Part shown: piece by piece, positions 34,393-44,297 of the stretch | Position numbering within the stretch: position 1 is the first letter of the stretch | How the letters are laid out: each line of letters starts with the position of its first letter | Assembly (NCBI GenBank): GCA_005116955.1 | Contig: SWDI01000006.1 | Location: 31,845 to 95,844, forward strand | Origin: Nitrospira sp. | GTDB taxonomy: Bacteria; Nitrospirota; Nitrospiria; Nitrospirales; Nitrospiraceae | Reading direction: 5' to 3' | Length of the DNA stretch: 64,000 nt | Position numbers and translations under genes: made by a program | Notes under the pieces: model-generated | What the model was told of the DNA's origin: nothing | What the model saw: only the letters and a program-made list of their open reading frames with translations | The model's database searches: none

Positions 34393-36128
34393 AACGATTT
34401 AAGCGGCTCATGCGGTATGTCCGCCCGTATCGGGCGAGGTTTTTGGGTGGGTTCGCCTGCTCCGGGATGGTGGCGATCTTGACCGGGGTGTATGCCTGGT
34501 TGGCACGTCCAGTGCTCGACGGGATTTTCATCGAAAAAAATGAACAGTTGCTGCTGATCTTGCCGCTGGCGATATTGGCCGTTGCGGCAGTGAAGGCTCT
34601 CTTCAGCTATGGCGTCGGGTACCTGATGGCGTATGTGGGGAATCGAGTGGTGGCAGATATTCGGCAAGAGTTGTTTCAGCAGCTCATGCGCATGCCGATC
34701 GGATTTCACGACTCCAACACGTCGGGTCGTTTGGTGTCGCGGATCGTGAACGATGTTGGGTTGATGGCGAATGCGGCGTCGAGTGTCGTCAAAGACATGT
34801 TTCAAAATGCCCTGACATTTCTGGCGATGGTCGGCGTGATTCTCTATCAGGACTGGAAGTTGGCGGGCATCTCGCTGGTCGTGATTCCGCTTGCGGGGCT
34901 GACGATGGTTCGAGTGGGGAAGCGGTTGAAGAAATTGGCGGCGAGTGGACAAGCCCAGATGGGCGATATGTCTTCAACACTCCAAGAAACATTTGCCGGC
35001 ATCAGGGTTGTGAAGGCCTTCGGTCGTGAAGACGCAGAAGCCGAGCGATTTCAAGCGCGGAACCAGGCCTTTCTGGCTACCACCTTGAAAACGAATCAGG
35101 TCTGGTCGATTGGCCATTCGCATATGGAAGTCATCGGCGTGATCAGTATCGCGGTTATTATTTGGTATGGCGGCTATCTCGTCATCAACGGGACGATGAC
35201 GCCCGGCGCGTTCTTTTCGTTCATGGCTGCCATGTTATTGGCCTATACCCCGGTTCGGAAGTTGTCTGGGGCTAACAATCTGATCCAGCAAGCCCTGGCT
35301 GCGGCTGAACGCGTCTTTGATGTGTTGGACATGAAGACGGAACAGGCACAGACCCAGGGCATGGTCCCGTTGGCTGGAATCCACCGTGCCATTGAATTCC
35401 AGGGTGTCTCGTTGCGATATGAGAGCCAGAAGATTCCCGCGCTGACCAAGGTTGATCTCACCATCACGCCCGGGGAAGTTATTGCGCTTGTCGGGAGCAG
35501 TGGAAGTGGAAAGACCACGTTAGTCAGTTTGTTGCCGCGGTTCTATGAGCCGACCACAGGCCGTATTATGATCGACGGTGTTCCGCTTGACTCGTACGAA
35601 TTACAGTCATTACGCGCCCATATCGGGATCGTGTCGCAAGAGATTGTGCTGTTCGATGATACCATCCGGAACAACATCGCCTTTGGACGAACAGGGGCCA
35701 GTCAGGCTGAGGTTGAACAGGCGGCGAAACTGGCCTATGCGCATGACTTCATTCTTCGGATCCCGGACGGGTATGATGCCCTCATCGGAGAACGGGGGCT
35801 TAAGCTTTCGGGGGGCGAGCGCCAGCGTCTGGCCATCGCCCGCGCGCTGCTTCGCGACCCGCCATTGCTGATCCTGGATGAAGCGACGTCGGCGTTGGAT
35901 ACGGAGTCTGAGCGGATCGTGCAGTTGGCCTTGACGAACTTAATGAAGAATCGAACGACGTTGGTGATTGCTCATCGGCTGTCGACCATTCAAAATGCGG
36001 ATCGCATTGTGGTGTTGGACGGTGGGACGATCGTTGAAGTAGGCTCGCACGAGGATCTGCTTCGGCAGGGAGGAAGCTACCACCGTTTGCACACGTTGCA
36101 GTTTCAATCCGAAGAATTGGCGCATTGA
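34380..36128 (+). CDS. msbA: Lipid A export ABC transporter MsbA
   Basis: Homodimeric half-transporter that flips lipid A-core across the inner membrane. The N-terminal domain holds six membrane segments (to about residue 310); the nucleotide-binding domain has Walker A GSSGSGKTT, signature LSGGERQRLAIARAL, Walker B LLILDEATSALD and the switch His in VIAHRLSTI. It has 582 residues. The overlap with lpxB and position before the acyltransferase and waaA support the lipid A role over a general multidrug exporter. Confidence 0.93.
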   Translation: MSGLERFKRLMRYVRPYRARFLGGFACSGMVAILTGVYAWLARPVLDGIFIEKNEQLLLILPLAILAVAAVKALFSYGVGYLMAYVGNRVVADIRQELFQQLMRMPIGFHDSNTSGRLVSRIVNDVGLMANAASSVVKDMFQNALTFLAMVGVILYQDWKLAGISLVVIPLAGLTMVRVGKRLKKLAASGQAQMGDMSSTLQETFAGIRVVKAFGREDAEAERFQARNQAFLATTLKTNQVWSIGHSHMEVIGVISIAVIIWYGGYLVINGTMTPGAFFSFMAAMLLAYTPVRKLSGANNLIQQALAAAERVFDVLDMKTEQAQTQGMVPLAGIHRAIEFQGVSLRYESQKIPALTKVDLTITPGEVIALVGSSGSGKTTLVSLLPRFYEPTTGRIMIDGVPLDSYELQSLRAHIGIVSQEIVLFDDTIRNNIAFGRTGASQAEVEQAAKLAYAHDFILRIPDGYDALIGERGLKLSGGERQRLAIARALLRDPPLLILDEATSALDTESERIVQLALTNLMKNRTTLVIAHRLSTIQNADRIVVLDGGTIVEVGSHEDLLRQGGSYHRLHTLQFQSEELAH

Positions 36129-36132
36129 TTCT

Positions 36133-36809
36133 ATGAAGAAATCGTTCTTGGTCAGATGGCTGAAACTTTCTGTGCTGCCTCCGGTGGGCGTGGCACTGAT
36201 TCGTGGTATTGCCCGCACGATGCGCCACGAGACTAGAGGACAGGAAGCGGTCGATGCCTTGTATCGTGAAGGAGGGCACGCCATTACCGCATTTTGGCAT
36301 GCACAGCAATTGATGATTCCCTTTGGATACCGAGGACCGGGTGCCCATGTGTTGATCAGCCAGCATGGAGATGGAGAGATTATTGCGCGTATCATCGCGC
36401 GATTCGGTCATGGGGCCGTGCGTGGATCCAGTACGCGCGGCGGGGCCAATGCCCTACGCGCATTGATTAAATTAGCTCGATCCGGCCAAGATGTTGCGGT
36501 GACGCCGGATGGCCCGAAAGGGCCGCGTCACGTTGCCAAGCTAGGGGTGATCCAGCTGGCGAAAGCCTCGGGACTTCCGATCGTGCCAATAGCCTTTGCC
36601 TGCTCAAAAAAAAACTCTTTGCGAGCTGGGACCGCTACATGGTCCCCTATCCGTTTTCGACAGGCCTCTTTTGCTACGGACGTCCGCTCTGGGTCTCACG
36701 TGAGGCCGATGAGACGGCGCTCGAAACAGCTCGAGTGGAACTTGAGACCGTGTTGAATCAGTTGACGGATCAGGCGGAAAAAGATGTGGGTGTAAAAGGT
36801 AAGGCGTGA
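36133..36809 (+). pseudogene. DUF374 lysophospholipid acyltransferase-like gene, frameshifted at an A9 run
   Basis: The first 158 or so codons match the DUF374 family often found beside msbA and waaA: ITAFWHAQQLMIPFGYRG, RGSSTRGGANALRALI and VAVTPDGPKGPRHVAKLG. At the run of nine A (36606-36614) the frame breaks: as read, translation ends at 36756 with an unrelated basic tail. Reading one extra A restores the family sequence (KKLFASWDRYMVPYPFSTG, FCYGRPLWVSREADE) to a TGA at 36807-36809, 225 residues in all. It may be a sequencing error, a real mutation, or expression by slippage on the A-run. The predicted role is acyl transfer to lipid A or a phospholipid. Confidence 0.8.
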
Positions 36810-36876
36810 GATGTAAGAGGCGCAGGCATTAAACAGGGCGCCTCACCTTTTGCCTCGTGCGGTTCACTTCGTTCTC

Positions 36877-38214
36877 ATGTGGAAGCTGCTCTATAACATC
36901 GGTCTTCTTCTTGCCGCCCCAGTGATTATCGCTGTGTTGCTGGCCAAACCACGCTGCCGCCCTGGTTTTCTTCAGCGGATGGGTTGGCACATTCATCCTT
37001 CCGATCGCCACACGACAGCGTCGCCGCTTGTGTGGATCCACGCGGTGTCACTTGGTGAGGTCGTCGCTGCGACGCCGTTGGTGAAGGCGCTGCGCGAACG
37101 TCATCCTGAGTTTCGGTATATCGTCACGACGGTGACTGAAACCGGCCGAGAGGCGGTAGAACAGCGCTTAGGCGGTATTGCCGAACACCGGTATGCTCCG
37201 CTTGATTTCCCCTGGGCTGTGGCTCGGATGATCCGCAGTCTGCGGCCGGTGCTGTATGTGTTTGTCGAGACAGAATTATGGCCGAACTTATTATGGACGT
37301 TACGAGCACAGGATGTGCCCTCGGTGTTGGTGAACGGGCGGTTGTCGTCGCGGTCATTTGGTCGTCAGGATGTGCCCGTGATTCGCTCTTTCTATCGATC
37401 TATACTGCAAACGCTCACACTCTGTCTCATGCAATCTGATCGAGATCGACAGCGTATTGTTGCGTTGGGCGCTGAGCCGTTACGCGTTCATGTGACCAGT
37501 AATATTAAGTTTGATCAGCCTCTCCCGGACGTTCGCTCACATGAATCGCTCCGTCAGAGCTTTGGGCTCAATGAGCATGAACAATTGATGCTCGCGGGTA
37601 GCACGCACGCCGGAGAAGAGGAACTGCTGGTTTCGGCCTACCGACACATCGTGAAGACTTATCCAACAACCGTATTGATGCTGGCGCCACGCCATATCGA
37701 GCGAGCGGATCGAGTCGAAGCCGTGCTGCGAGAAGCCGGATTTGCCGTGCAGCGGAGGAGTCGGATTCAGGGGAAGCCATCTGGCCCACGCGTGATCATT
37801 TTGGATACAAGAGGAGAGTTGTCTCGCGCGTATCGAGACGCTGTCGTGGCATTCGTCGGTGGAACTCTGGTTCCGGTGGGGGGACACAATTTGTTGGAAC
37901 CGGCTGTATGGGGTATCCCTGTCTTGTTTGGGCCCCATACAGACCATTGTGCCGAGGTCTCGGCACTTCTATCAGAGGCTGGAGGAGGTCGCCGCGTAAT
38001 GGGAGTGGAGGACCTCGTTACCTCTCTGGAAGAATGGCTCGGTCAGCCTGACACTCGACATCGGATGGGGCAGGCTGCAAGACAGGTGGTGTTGGACAAT
38101 CAAGGCGCACTCACACGGAGTCTGGAGTTCATTGAGACTTGCCTCCGTGCGGCTCCGTCGTATTCCGACTCGTGTGTGGCAACGGGGCCGGGACCGCTTG
38201 TGGCCAAACACTGA
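36877..38214 (+). CDS. waaA: 3-deoxy-D-manno-octulosonic acid transferase
   Basis: WaaA/KdtA (GT30) adds Kdo residues from CMP-Kdo to lipid IVA. An N-terminal membrane anchor (LLYNIGLLLAAPVIIAVLL) is followed by PLVWIHAVSLGEVVAATPLV, TTVTETGREA, VETELWPNLLW, VTSNIKFDQ, LAGSTHAGEEE and VAFVGGTLVPVGGHNLLEP, all family motifs. ATG 36877 gives 445 residues; the frame is open from a TTG at 36850. lpxK begins 1 base after its stop. Confidence 0.95.
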   Translation: MWKLLYNIGLLLAAPVIIAVLLAKPRCRPGFLQRMGWHIHPSDRHTTASPLVWIHAVSLGEVVAATPLVKALRERHPEFRYIVTTVTETGREAVEQRLGGIAEHRYAPLDFPWAVARMIRSLRPVLYVFVETELWPNLLWTLRAQDVPSVLVNGRLSSRSFGRQDVPVIRSFYRSILQTLTLCLMQSDRDRQRIVALGAEPLRVHVTSNIKFDQPLPDVRSHESLRQSFGLNEHEQLMLAGSTHAGEEELLVSAYRHIVKTYPTTVLMLAPRHIERADRVEAVLREAGFAVQRRSRIQGKPSGPRVIILDTRGELSRAYRDAVVAFVGGTLVPVGGHNLLEPAVWGIPVLFGPHTDHCAEVSALLSEAGGGRRVMGVEDLVTSLEEWLGQPDTRHRMGQAARQVVLDNQGALTRSLEFIETCLRAAPSYSDSCVATGPGPLVAKH

Positions 38215-38215
38215 C

Positions 38216-39307
38216 ATGGCGTTCTTGCTTCCTGGACAACCGGTTCGCATAGGGCTGTACTGGGTTGCTGGGTTGTACGGCCTCATTATTCGGTGTCGGC
38301 TGTGGTGCTACCGCCAAGGTTGGCTCACGACCACACGGCTACCCTGTCGGGTCGTGAGTGTCGGTAATCTGACAGTCGGGGGGACGGGAAAAACTCCGAT
38401 CGTCATTCTCCTAACGGAATGGCTAGTGGCTAAGGGGAAACGGGTAGCGATCTTGAGCCGAGGGTACAAACGGACGAGCACGGTACCCTATCTATTGGTG
38501 TCCAATGGATCGCGAATCTTAGCCGGCCCCTCGGAGGCCGGGGACGAACCGTTTCTCATGGCGCAGCGTTGTCCGCACGCCGTTGTGGCGGTGGGGGCTG
38601 ATCGGGTTGCGCTTGGTCGGTGGGTCTTGGAACAGTATCCCGTCGACTACATCATGCTCGATGATGGCTTTCAGCATCGAGCCCTTCATCGCGATGTCGA
38701 TCTGGTGTTGCTGGATGCCACCGATGCGGCAGGACTTGATGCGCTGCTTCCATCCGGAAGACTGCGGGAACCCTTAGCGGCGCTTGAACGAGCGAGTGCG
38801 GTGGTGATTACCCGAGCCGATTCACGGCAAGATGTAGAAGCGGTTCAGCAGCGATTGCGTAAGGTCGCGCGGCCGTCAGAGGACGTCATAGAGGTCGTAT
38901 TTCGGCCGGAGTCTTTTCGTGCAATCGGCTCAGCGGAGCCGCAAGCTCTTGAATGGGGGCAGGGTAAACGGGCCTGGCTCGTAAGCGGGATCGGCAATAG
39001 TCCATCGTTCCGCCGCTCGGTCGAATCCATCGGGGTTGAGATCCTTGGAGAGACAGTGTTTGAAGATCATCATCGCTACTGTGAGGAAGAGATCGGACAG
39101 ATCCGTGCCACGGTGCAGACCAATGGGAGCGAGATTGTCCTAACGACCGAGAAGGACGGCGGAAAACTGTCCCCCTTTCTCCGGCCCAATGATCCCTGGT
39201 GGATGCTTCGACTGGGAACGGAAGTCGTGCGCGGAGAAGCGCGGCTGTACGGATTGATCGATGGGGTGTTAACCGATGAGACTGAACAGGTAGGAGTTCG
39301 TGCGTAG
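38216..39307 (+). CDS. lpxK: Tetraacyldisaccharide 4'-kinase
   Basis: LpxK phosphorylates the 4'-position of the lipid A disaccharide at the inner membrane. The P-loop is in VSVGNLTVGGTGKTPIVILL; other motifs are ILSRGYKR, GDEPFLMAQRCP, VGADRVALG, YIMLDDGFQHRAL and LTTEKDGGKL. ATG 38216 follows the waaA stop directly (363 residues). The frame is open to a TTG at 38132 with a GGAG nearby, so a longer N-terminus overlapping waaA is possible. It overlaps the next gene by 8 bases. Confidence 0.93.
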   Translation: MAFLLPGQPVRIGLYWVAGLYGLIIRCRLWCYRQGWLTTTRLPCRVVSVGNLTVGGTGKTPIVILLTEWLVAKGKRVAILSRGYKRTSTVPYLLVSNGSRILAGPSEAGDEPFLMAQRCPHAVVAVGADRVALGRWVLEQYPVDYIMLDDGFQHRALHRDVDLVLLDATDAAGLDALLPSGRLREPLAALERASAVVITRADSRQDVEAVQQRLRKVARPSEDVIEVVFRPESFRAIGSAEPQALEWGQGKRAWLVSGIGNSPSFRRSVESIGVEILGETVFEDHHRYCEEEIGQIRATVQTNGSEIVLTTEKDGGKLSPFLRPNDPWWMLRLGTEVVRGEARLYGLIDGVLTDETEQVGVRA

Positions 39308-41000
39308 AGATCTGCCTCGGAACATCTTGGTGCGGGCGCCGAATTGGATCGGCGATGCCGTGATGTGCGAGCCGGCTATTCGCGGGCTGCGGTCACTGTT
39401 TCCAGAAGCGGAGATCACGATGCTTGCCAAGCGGGCCGTCGCCGAACTGTTCAGTGCGGCTCCAGAGCTGAGTCGAGTCGTGGTGTACGATGACAAGGGG
39501 ACTCACGCGGGGCTTTCTGGAAAATGGTCGCTGGCGGGTACGCTGCGGCGGCATGGCTTCGACCTGGCCGTGCTCTTTCAGAACGCCTTCGAGGCGGCAT
39601 TTCTCGCGTGGCTTGCGGGTATTCCGCAGCGATATGGCTATGCCACTGATGGACGCGTCTTTTTTCTGACCACGCCTGTTGCGGTGCCGAGTCGTAGTCG
39701 TGGGGTCCATCAAGTCGAGTACTATTGGAACCTGTTAAAGCCTTTGGGGCTGTCTGGCGTGGCATCGGCGCCGAAGCTATGTGTGACAGCAGACGAGAGT
39801 CGTCAGTTGGATGTCAGACTCGCTGGGGTCGAGGTCGGTTTGTCAGATATTGTGATTGGTATCAATCCAGGATCGACCTACGGAAGTGCAAAGCGTTGGT
39901 TACCTGAGCGATTTGCTGAAGTCGCACAGCGACTTGCGGAACAAATAGGGCAGGACGAGAATGCACAGGTGGTAGTGGTCATTCTGGGGGCACAGGGAGA
40001 GGAGTCCTTAGGAAAGGATATCGCCGCTCGAATCAATGGGCAATCAGTGGTGCTGTCGGGTGCCACGACCATTCGTGAGTTGATGGCGGTGGTCAAGCGA
40101 TGTCGCCTGCTCATTACCAACGATACAGGGCCGATGCATATCGCTGCTGCGTGCGGTGTGCCGGTCGTGGCGGTGTTTGGTCCTACGGATTCACATACTA
40201 CCGCACCCTATGGGCAAGAGCGGTCGATTGTGCGGGAGGCCGTAGACTGTGCGCCCTGCCTCCTTAGGGAATGCCCGATTGATCACCGCTGCATGACGCG
40301 TATCCCCGTTGACCGGGTGTATGAAGCGGCAGTGCAACAGCTGAGCGGTTTATCTCGTGTATCTGGTCTATCTCGTCCAGACAACACAGACCAGACGAAC
40401 ATTCTGTCCGGCTACACCATCTTTCTCGATCGAGACGGAACGCTCAATCCTGATCCCGGCTATATCAAGTCTCCCGATCAGTTTGAGTTGTTTCCTGGGG
40501 TGTCCGAGGCGCTCGCGCGTCTGAAGCGGGCTGGTGCCAGATTGATCATCGTCACCAATCAATCGGGAATTGCGCGAGGACTCTTGTCGCGCAAGGACCT
40601 CGATGCCGTGCACATGAAACTGAAGCGTCTGCTTGAAGGCGCGGGTGTGACACTCGACGCGATCTATTTCTGTCCTCACCATCCTGACGACGGGTGCGAA
40701 TGTCGAAAACCGAACCGTGGGATGATTGACCAAGCGGTGCGAGAATGTGGGGTGACTCTCGATCACTCCTATCTGATCGGCGATCATAGTCGGGACATCG
40801 AATTGGCACAGCGGGTTGGGGTGCGCAGTATCTTAGTGACGACGGGTGTCGTGTCTCCGCAGGACGCAGAAAGACTCAAAGCCTCAGGGCCAGCTCCAAC
40901 CTGGGTGGCATCCTCGCTGGCGGACGCTGCGGACTGGCTGCTCTCCGATGCAAACAGGGCGTCCGTACAGATCCGCGGGCGGCAGGTTGCACATACGTGA
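39300..41000 (+). CDS. Heptosyltransferase II fused to heptose-bisphosphate phosphatase (WaaF-GmhB)
   Basis: A two-domain protein of 566 residues. Residues 1 to about 350 are a GT9 heptosyltransferase of the WaaF type (NILVRAPNWIGDAVMCEPAIRG, NDTGPMHIAAACGVPVVAVFGPT) that adds heptose to the LPS inner core. After a linker with a repeated SGLSR motif, residues about 372-545 are a HAD phosphatase of the GmhB type (FLDRDGTLN with Asp377/Asp379; zinc-type motif Cys458, His460, Cys466, Cys468; IGDHSRDIELA), which dephosphorylates heptose 1,7-bisphosphate. The fusion thus joins an enzyme making the donor sugar to the one using it. No frameshift or internal stop separates them. Confidence 0.9.
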   Translation: MRRDLPRNILVRAPNWIGDAVMCEPAIRGLRSLFPEAEITMLAKRAVAELFSAAPELSRVVVYDDKGTHAGLSGKWSLAGTLRRHGFDLAVLFQNAFEAAFLAWLAGIPQRYGYATDGRVFFLTTPVAVPSRSRGVHQVEYYWNLLKPLGLSGVASAPKLCVTADESRQLDVRLAGVEVGLSDIVIGINPGSTYGSAKRWLPERFAEVAQRLAEQIGQDENAQVVVVILGAQGEESLGKDIAARINGQSVVLSGATTIRELMAVVKRCRLLITNDTGPMHIAAACGVPVVAVFGPTDSHTTAPYGQERSIVREAVDCAPCLLRECPIDHRCMTRIPVDRVYEAAVQQLSGLSRVSGLSRPDNTDQTNILSGYTIFLDRDGTLNPDPGYIKSPDQFELFPGVSEALARLKRAGARLIIVTNQSGIARGLLSRKDLDAVHMKLKRLLEGAGVTLDAIYFCPHHPDDGCECRKPNRGMIDQAVRECGVTLDHSYLIGDHSRDIELAQRVGVRSILVTTGVVSPQDAERLKASGPAPTWVASSLADAADWLLSDANRASVQIRGRQVAHT

Positions 41001-41117
41001 TGGAGTGGAGCGGCGGCGTTCGGCGCGGTCTTGTGTTGGGTGGAGAGCCAGCGTAAGTTATATCGGTAGTAGGCGATGGGCGAGGGAGTCGGCTGTGTTG
41101 CGCAGCGAGAGAGAACG

Positions 41118-42119
41118 ATGGCAGCGAACCAACCTGTGAACGTGTGTTCCGTTCCATGTAACCTGTGTGGTGGCACCCAGGTGTCGACTCTGTCGAATAA
41201 GAGTCGAAGTGGGAAGCCATTGCGGACGGTCATTTGTCAAGCGTGCGGGCTTGTGTGGTCGGACCCACGCCCGCATGACGCCAGGCAGTTTTATGAGGAG
41301 GAGTACCGCCTCTCCTACAAACACACCTACCGCCCGAAACCTAAACACGTCTTACGCGCGGGCCATGTGGCCTTGTCGCGATTCGAAAAGATCGAGCCAT
41401 TGCTGTCGAGTCGGAAAGCTGTTCTCGATGTTGGTACTGGCGGAGGAGAGTTCGCCTATCTGCTTCAATCGTTGGGGCATGGCGTGAGCGGGATTGAACC
41501 GAATAGAGGGTATGCCGACTATTCCATACAGGAATATGGGCTCACGGTTCAGGTCGGGTTCGTGCAAGAGGCGGTGTTTCCACTTGAATCGTTCGATGTG
41601 GTGACGATCTGGCATGTGCTCGAACATACGGAAGATCCGGGTTTCATCCTAGCCCTGCTCCGATCCTGGCTGAAACCGGACGGCACGCTTGTTGTGGAGG
41701 TTCCCAATGTCGAGGCAACCTGTCAGGCTCCCAGCAGCACATTCCATGAAGCCCATCTCTATAACTTCAATGTGGTGTCACTACGCCGCTTGGCTAAGAA
41801 ACACGGGTTGTTCGAGACCAAGCATCTGATCTCTCGCGATGGTGGGAATATCACGATGTTCCTGTCTCGTATGGAGCCACTGTTCCAAGATCGTTACGCG
41901 GCAACTATTGTGGGCAACTGCGAGTGGATCTCGAGGATCGTGCGTCAGCACAGCAACGTGCGGCGCCACTTGACGCCGATACCGTACCTGCGGGCTTGGC
42001 AGCGTCTCTGCCGATCATTTAAAGAGAGGCGTGAAACGGCGGACGCAAAGAGCGGTAAGGCATTGCTCGACACACTCTATTCGCCTCAGTGTCGCTCCTA
42101 TTCTGTGGGACGTGGATGA
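41118..42119 (+). CDS. SAM-dependent methyltransferase with N-terminal zinc-ribbon
   Basis: Class I methyltransferase of 333 residues. An N-terminal CxxC pair (CNLCGGTQ and CQACGLVW) suggests a zinc ribbon, followed by the SAM-binding motif VLDVGTGGGEFAYLL and the post-motif IWHVLEHTEDP. Such proteins often methylate sugars or cell-surface glycans; the position between LPS-core glycosyltransferases agrees. The acceptor cannot be told. ATG 41118 is chosen over the start at 41076 for its better upstream purine stretch. Confidence 0.82.
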   Translation: MAANQPVNVCSVPCNLCGGTQVSTLSNKSRSGKPLRTVICQACGLVWSDPRPHDARQFYEEEYRLSYKHTYRPKPKHVLRAGHVALSRFEKIEPLLSSRKAVLDVGTGGGEFAYLLQSLGHGVSGIEPNRGYADYSIQEYGLTVQVGFVQEAVFPLESFDVVTIWHVLEHTEDPGFILALLRSWLKPDGTLVVEVPNVEATCQAPSSTFHEAHLYNFNVVSLRRLAKKHGLFETKHLISRDGGNITMFLSRMEPLFQDRYAATIVGNCEWISRIVRQHSNVRRHLTPIPYLRAWQRLCRSFKERRETADAKSGKALLDTLYSPQCRSYSVGRG

Positions 42120-42207
42120 ACAGAGTTTTGGATGATGTACGGATCATCACACGTGGTTTTGCCTCATTCTAGGTATTGACGCGCAGTGTTCGCTGGAAGG
42201 TTCTCCG

Positions 42208-43281
42208 GTGTCATCTGTCAACCCTCTCGATAGTCTCTTCTCATCGGTGTTGCACAATGCCCGCATCCTGTTGATCAAGCCCAGTTCTCTCGGGGATATC
42301 GTGCATACATTGCCAGTCGTTTCGGCGATCAAATCACAATGGCCGAGATCACATCTCACGTGGATTGTGAAGCGCCAGTGGGCTGACCTTGTCGAACGGG
42401 CAGAGGGGGTCGATCGTGTCTGGCCGGTTGATATGACGGTGGGAAGTTGGATCAGGGAAGGCCGGGCACTGCGCGCACAGCGGTTCGACCTCGCCATCGA
42501 TTTGCAAGGGCTGTTTCGCAGTGGCATTTTGGCGTGGCTCAGTGGTGCGCCGACGCGTATTGGCTTCGCGAATGGAAGAGAAGGAAGTCCCTGGTTCTAC
42601 TCCGACCGTGTCCCGGTTACCGATCCCGATATCCATGCGGTCGATCGATATCTTTCCGTTGTCGTGGCGTTGGGGGCATCTCTGCCGGATAAACCGCGAT
42701 TTGGGTTTAGGCTACGAGAGGAGGACATGGCGACCGTTCGAGAGATTTGTCAACGGCGAGGCCTCACACTAGACAAGCCGTGGGTTGCCGTAAATGTTGG
42801 AGCGCGATGGCCGACAAAGCGCTGGCCGCTCGAGTCCTTTGCTGCCGTTGTAGATCAGCTGTACGAGGCACGTCGTGATCCGCTCGTGATGATAGGCGGC
42901 TCCGAAGAGCGTGCATTGACGAAGAAGTTAAAAGCCTTCACGAAGTCTCCGTTCATCGACCTGTGCGGTGATATCCCCTTGGGGTGCGTGCCGGCACTGC
43001 TTTCGACCGCGACCGCCATGATCACGAATGATTCTGGGCCAATGCACATCGCGGCGGCACTTGAGATTCCGGTGATTGCGATGTTCGGACCAACCAGTGC
43101 GAGTCGGACTGGTCCATATGGAGACGGTCATCAGGTGCTGATCGGTCAAGTCCCCTGTAGTCCCTGTTTCAGTCGTATCTGCCGACACGATCCTGAATTG
43201 GAATGCCTTCATCTCATTCAGCCTACTCAAGTGGTCAATGTGATACGGCCCTTATTGACGGCTCACGTACCATGTCGATGA
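42208..43281 (+). CDS. GT9 heptosyltransferase I-like protein
   Basis: GT9 family, 357 residues, most like WaaC: ILLIKPSSLGDIVHTLPVVSAIK, IDLQGLFRSGILAWLSGAPTRIGF, VNVGARWPTKRWPLESFA and ITNDSGPMHIAAALEIPVIAMFGPT. WaaC adds the first heptose to Kdo. GTG 42208 is supported by GGAAGG (42195-42200). It overlaps the next GT9 gene by 10 bases. The assignment to WaaC rather than another GT9 is probable, not proven. Confidence 0.85.
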   Translation: MSSVNPLDSLFSSVLHNARILLIKPSSLGDIVHTLPVVSAIKSQWPRSHLTWIVKRQWADLVERAEGVDRVWPVDMTVGSWIREGRALRAQRFDLAIDLQGLFRSGILAWLSGAPTRIGFANGREGSPWFYSDRVPVTDPDIHAVDRYLSVVVALGASLPDKPRFGFRLREEDMATVREICQRRGLTLDKPWVAVNVGARWPTKRWPLESFAAVVDQLYEARRDPLVMIGGSEERALTKKLKAFTKSPFIDLCGDIPLGCVPALLSTATAMITNDSGPMHIAAALEIPVIAMFGPTSASRTGPYGDGHQVLIGQVPCSPCFSRICRHDPELECLHLIQPTQVVNVIRPLLTAHVPCR

Positions 43282-44297
43282 ATGTCTTGATCGTTCGCCC
43301 GGACGGCATCGGCGATGTCTTACTCTCTCTTCCCGTGGCGACCCAACTCAGGCAGCTTGTGCCTGGGGTCAGAATTGGGTTTCTCACTAGTCCCACTGTG
43401 GCGCCTTTGCTTGAGCATCATCCCGATGTGGATTATGTGCGAACGATTCGCTTTACAGACCCATTGAAGGAACTCCGTCTCGCCTTTTCGCAGGGAGTTG
43501 AGGCAGCAATTTTCTTGAAGCCGTTTCGCCGTCTGATGTGGGCCGCGTGGGTGGCTGGTGTCCCGATTCGCGTTGCCACTGCCTACCGGTGGTATAGCCC
43601 ATTGGCCAATCGCCGTATTTATGAACATCGCAGCGAGTTTGCAAAACACGAATCAGAGTACAACGTCGATATGATCCAGGGGTTGGGGTTGCCTCCTCAG
43701 CCTGTGAGTCAGCCGGTGCTCACCCTGACCGAGGCCGAACGAGCAGCCGGGGCATCTCGGTGGTTGGGATTGCCGAGACCTCGCGTCGTGGTCCACCCGG
43801 GAGGAGTTTCCGCACGTCGCTGGCGGCTGGAGCAGTATCGTGACCTGGTCTCGACATTGACAGACAGAGGATATGGCGTGGTGCTGACTGGCAGCGATCA
43901 GGAACGAAGAGAGTTTGGAAAAGGTCTGTCGTTGCCTACGGCGTTTCCCTCAGGGGTAGTAGATCTTATGGGGAACCTGTCGCTGCGAGAACTGATGTCG
44001 GTAATCGCCGGTGCGCATGTCGTCGTCTCAGGAGCGACAGGACCGGCTCACCTGGCGGCAGCTCTAGGTATTCCCACGGTCACCTTGTTCGATCCTCGAC
44101 GAAACAATTTGCCGGTGCGGTGGAAACCGCTTGGGACGGGAGTCTTGCTGCGCCCCGATGTTCCTACCTGCGATAAATGTATCGGCGAGGTCTGTCCCTA
44201 TTGGGATTGCCTTGATCGATTCACGGTTGCAACTGTCACGTCCGTCGTCTCCAAAGTTTCAGAGGCCCCGTCAGCGCTTACGGTACTCCATATCTAA
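43272..44297 (+). CDS. GT9 family glycosyltransferase
   Basis: A second GT9 protein (341 residues): NVLIVRPDGIGDVLLSLPVAT, HPGGVSARRW, VVSGATGPAHLAAALGIPTVTLFDP. It probably adds a later core sugar. A cysteine-containing C-terminal motif (DVPTCDKCIGEVCPYWDCLD) is typical of some GT9 members. Starts at ATG 43272 or ATG 43278 both overlap the upstream gene. Specificity cannot be told. Confidence 0.85.
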   Translation: MSMNVLIVRPDGIGDVLLSLPVATQLRQLVPGVRIGFLTSPTVAPLLEHHPDVDYVRTIRFTDPLKELRLAFSQGVEAAIFLKPFRRLMWAAWVAGVPIRVATAYRWYSPLANRRIYEHRSEFAKHESEYNVDMIQGLGLPPQPVSQPVLTLTEAERAAGASRWLGLPRPRVVVHPGGVSARRWRLEQYRDLVSTLTDRGYGVVLTGSDQERREFGKGLSLPTAFPSGVVDLMGNLSLRELMSVIAGAHVVVSGATGPAHLAAALGIPTVTLFDPRRNNLPVRWKPLGTGVLLRPDVPTCDKCIGEVCPYWDCLDRFTVATVTSVVSKVSEAPSALTVLHI

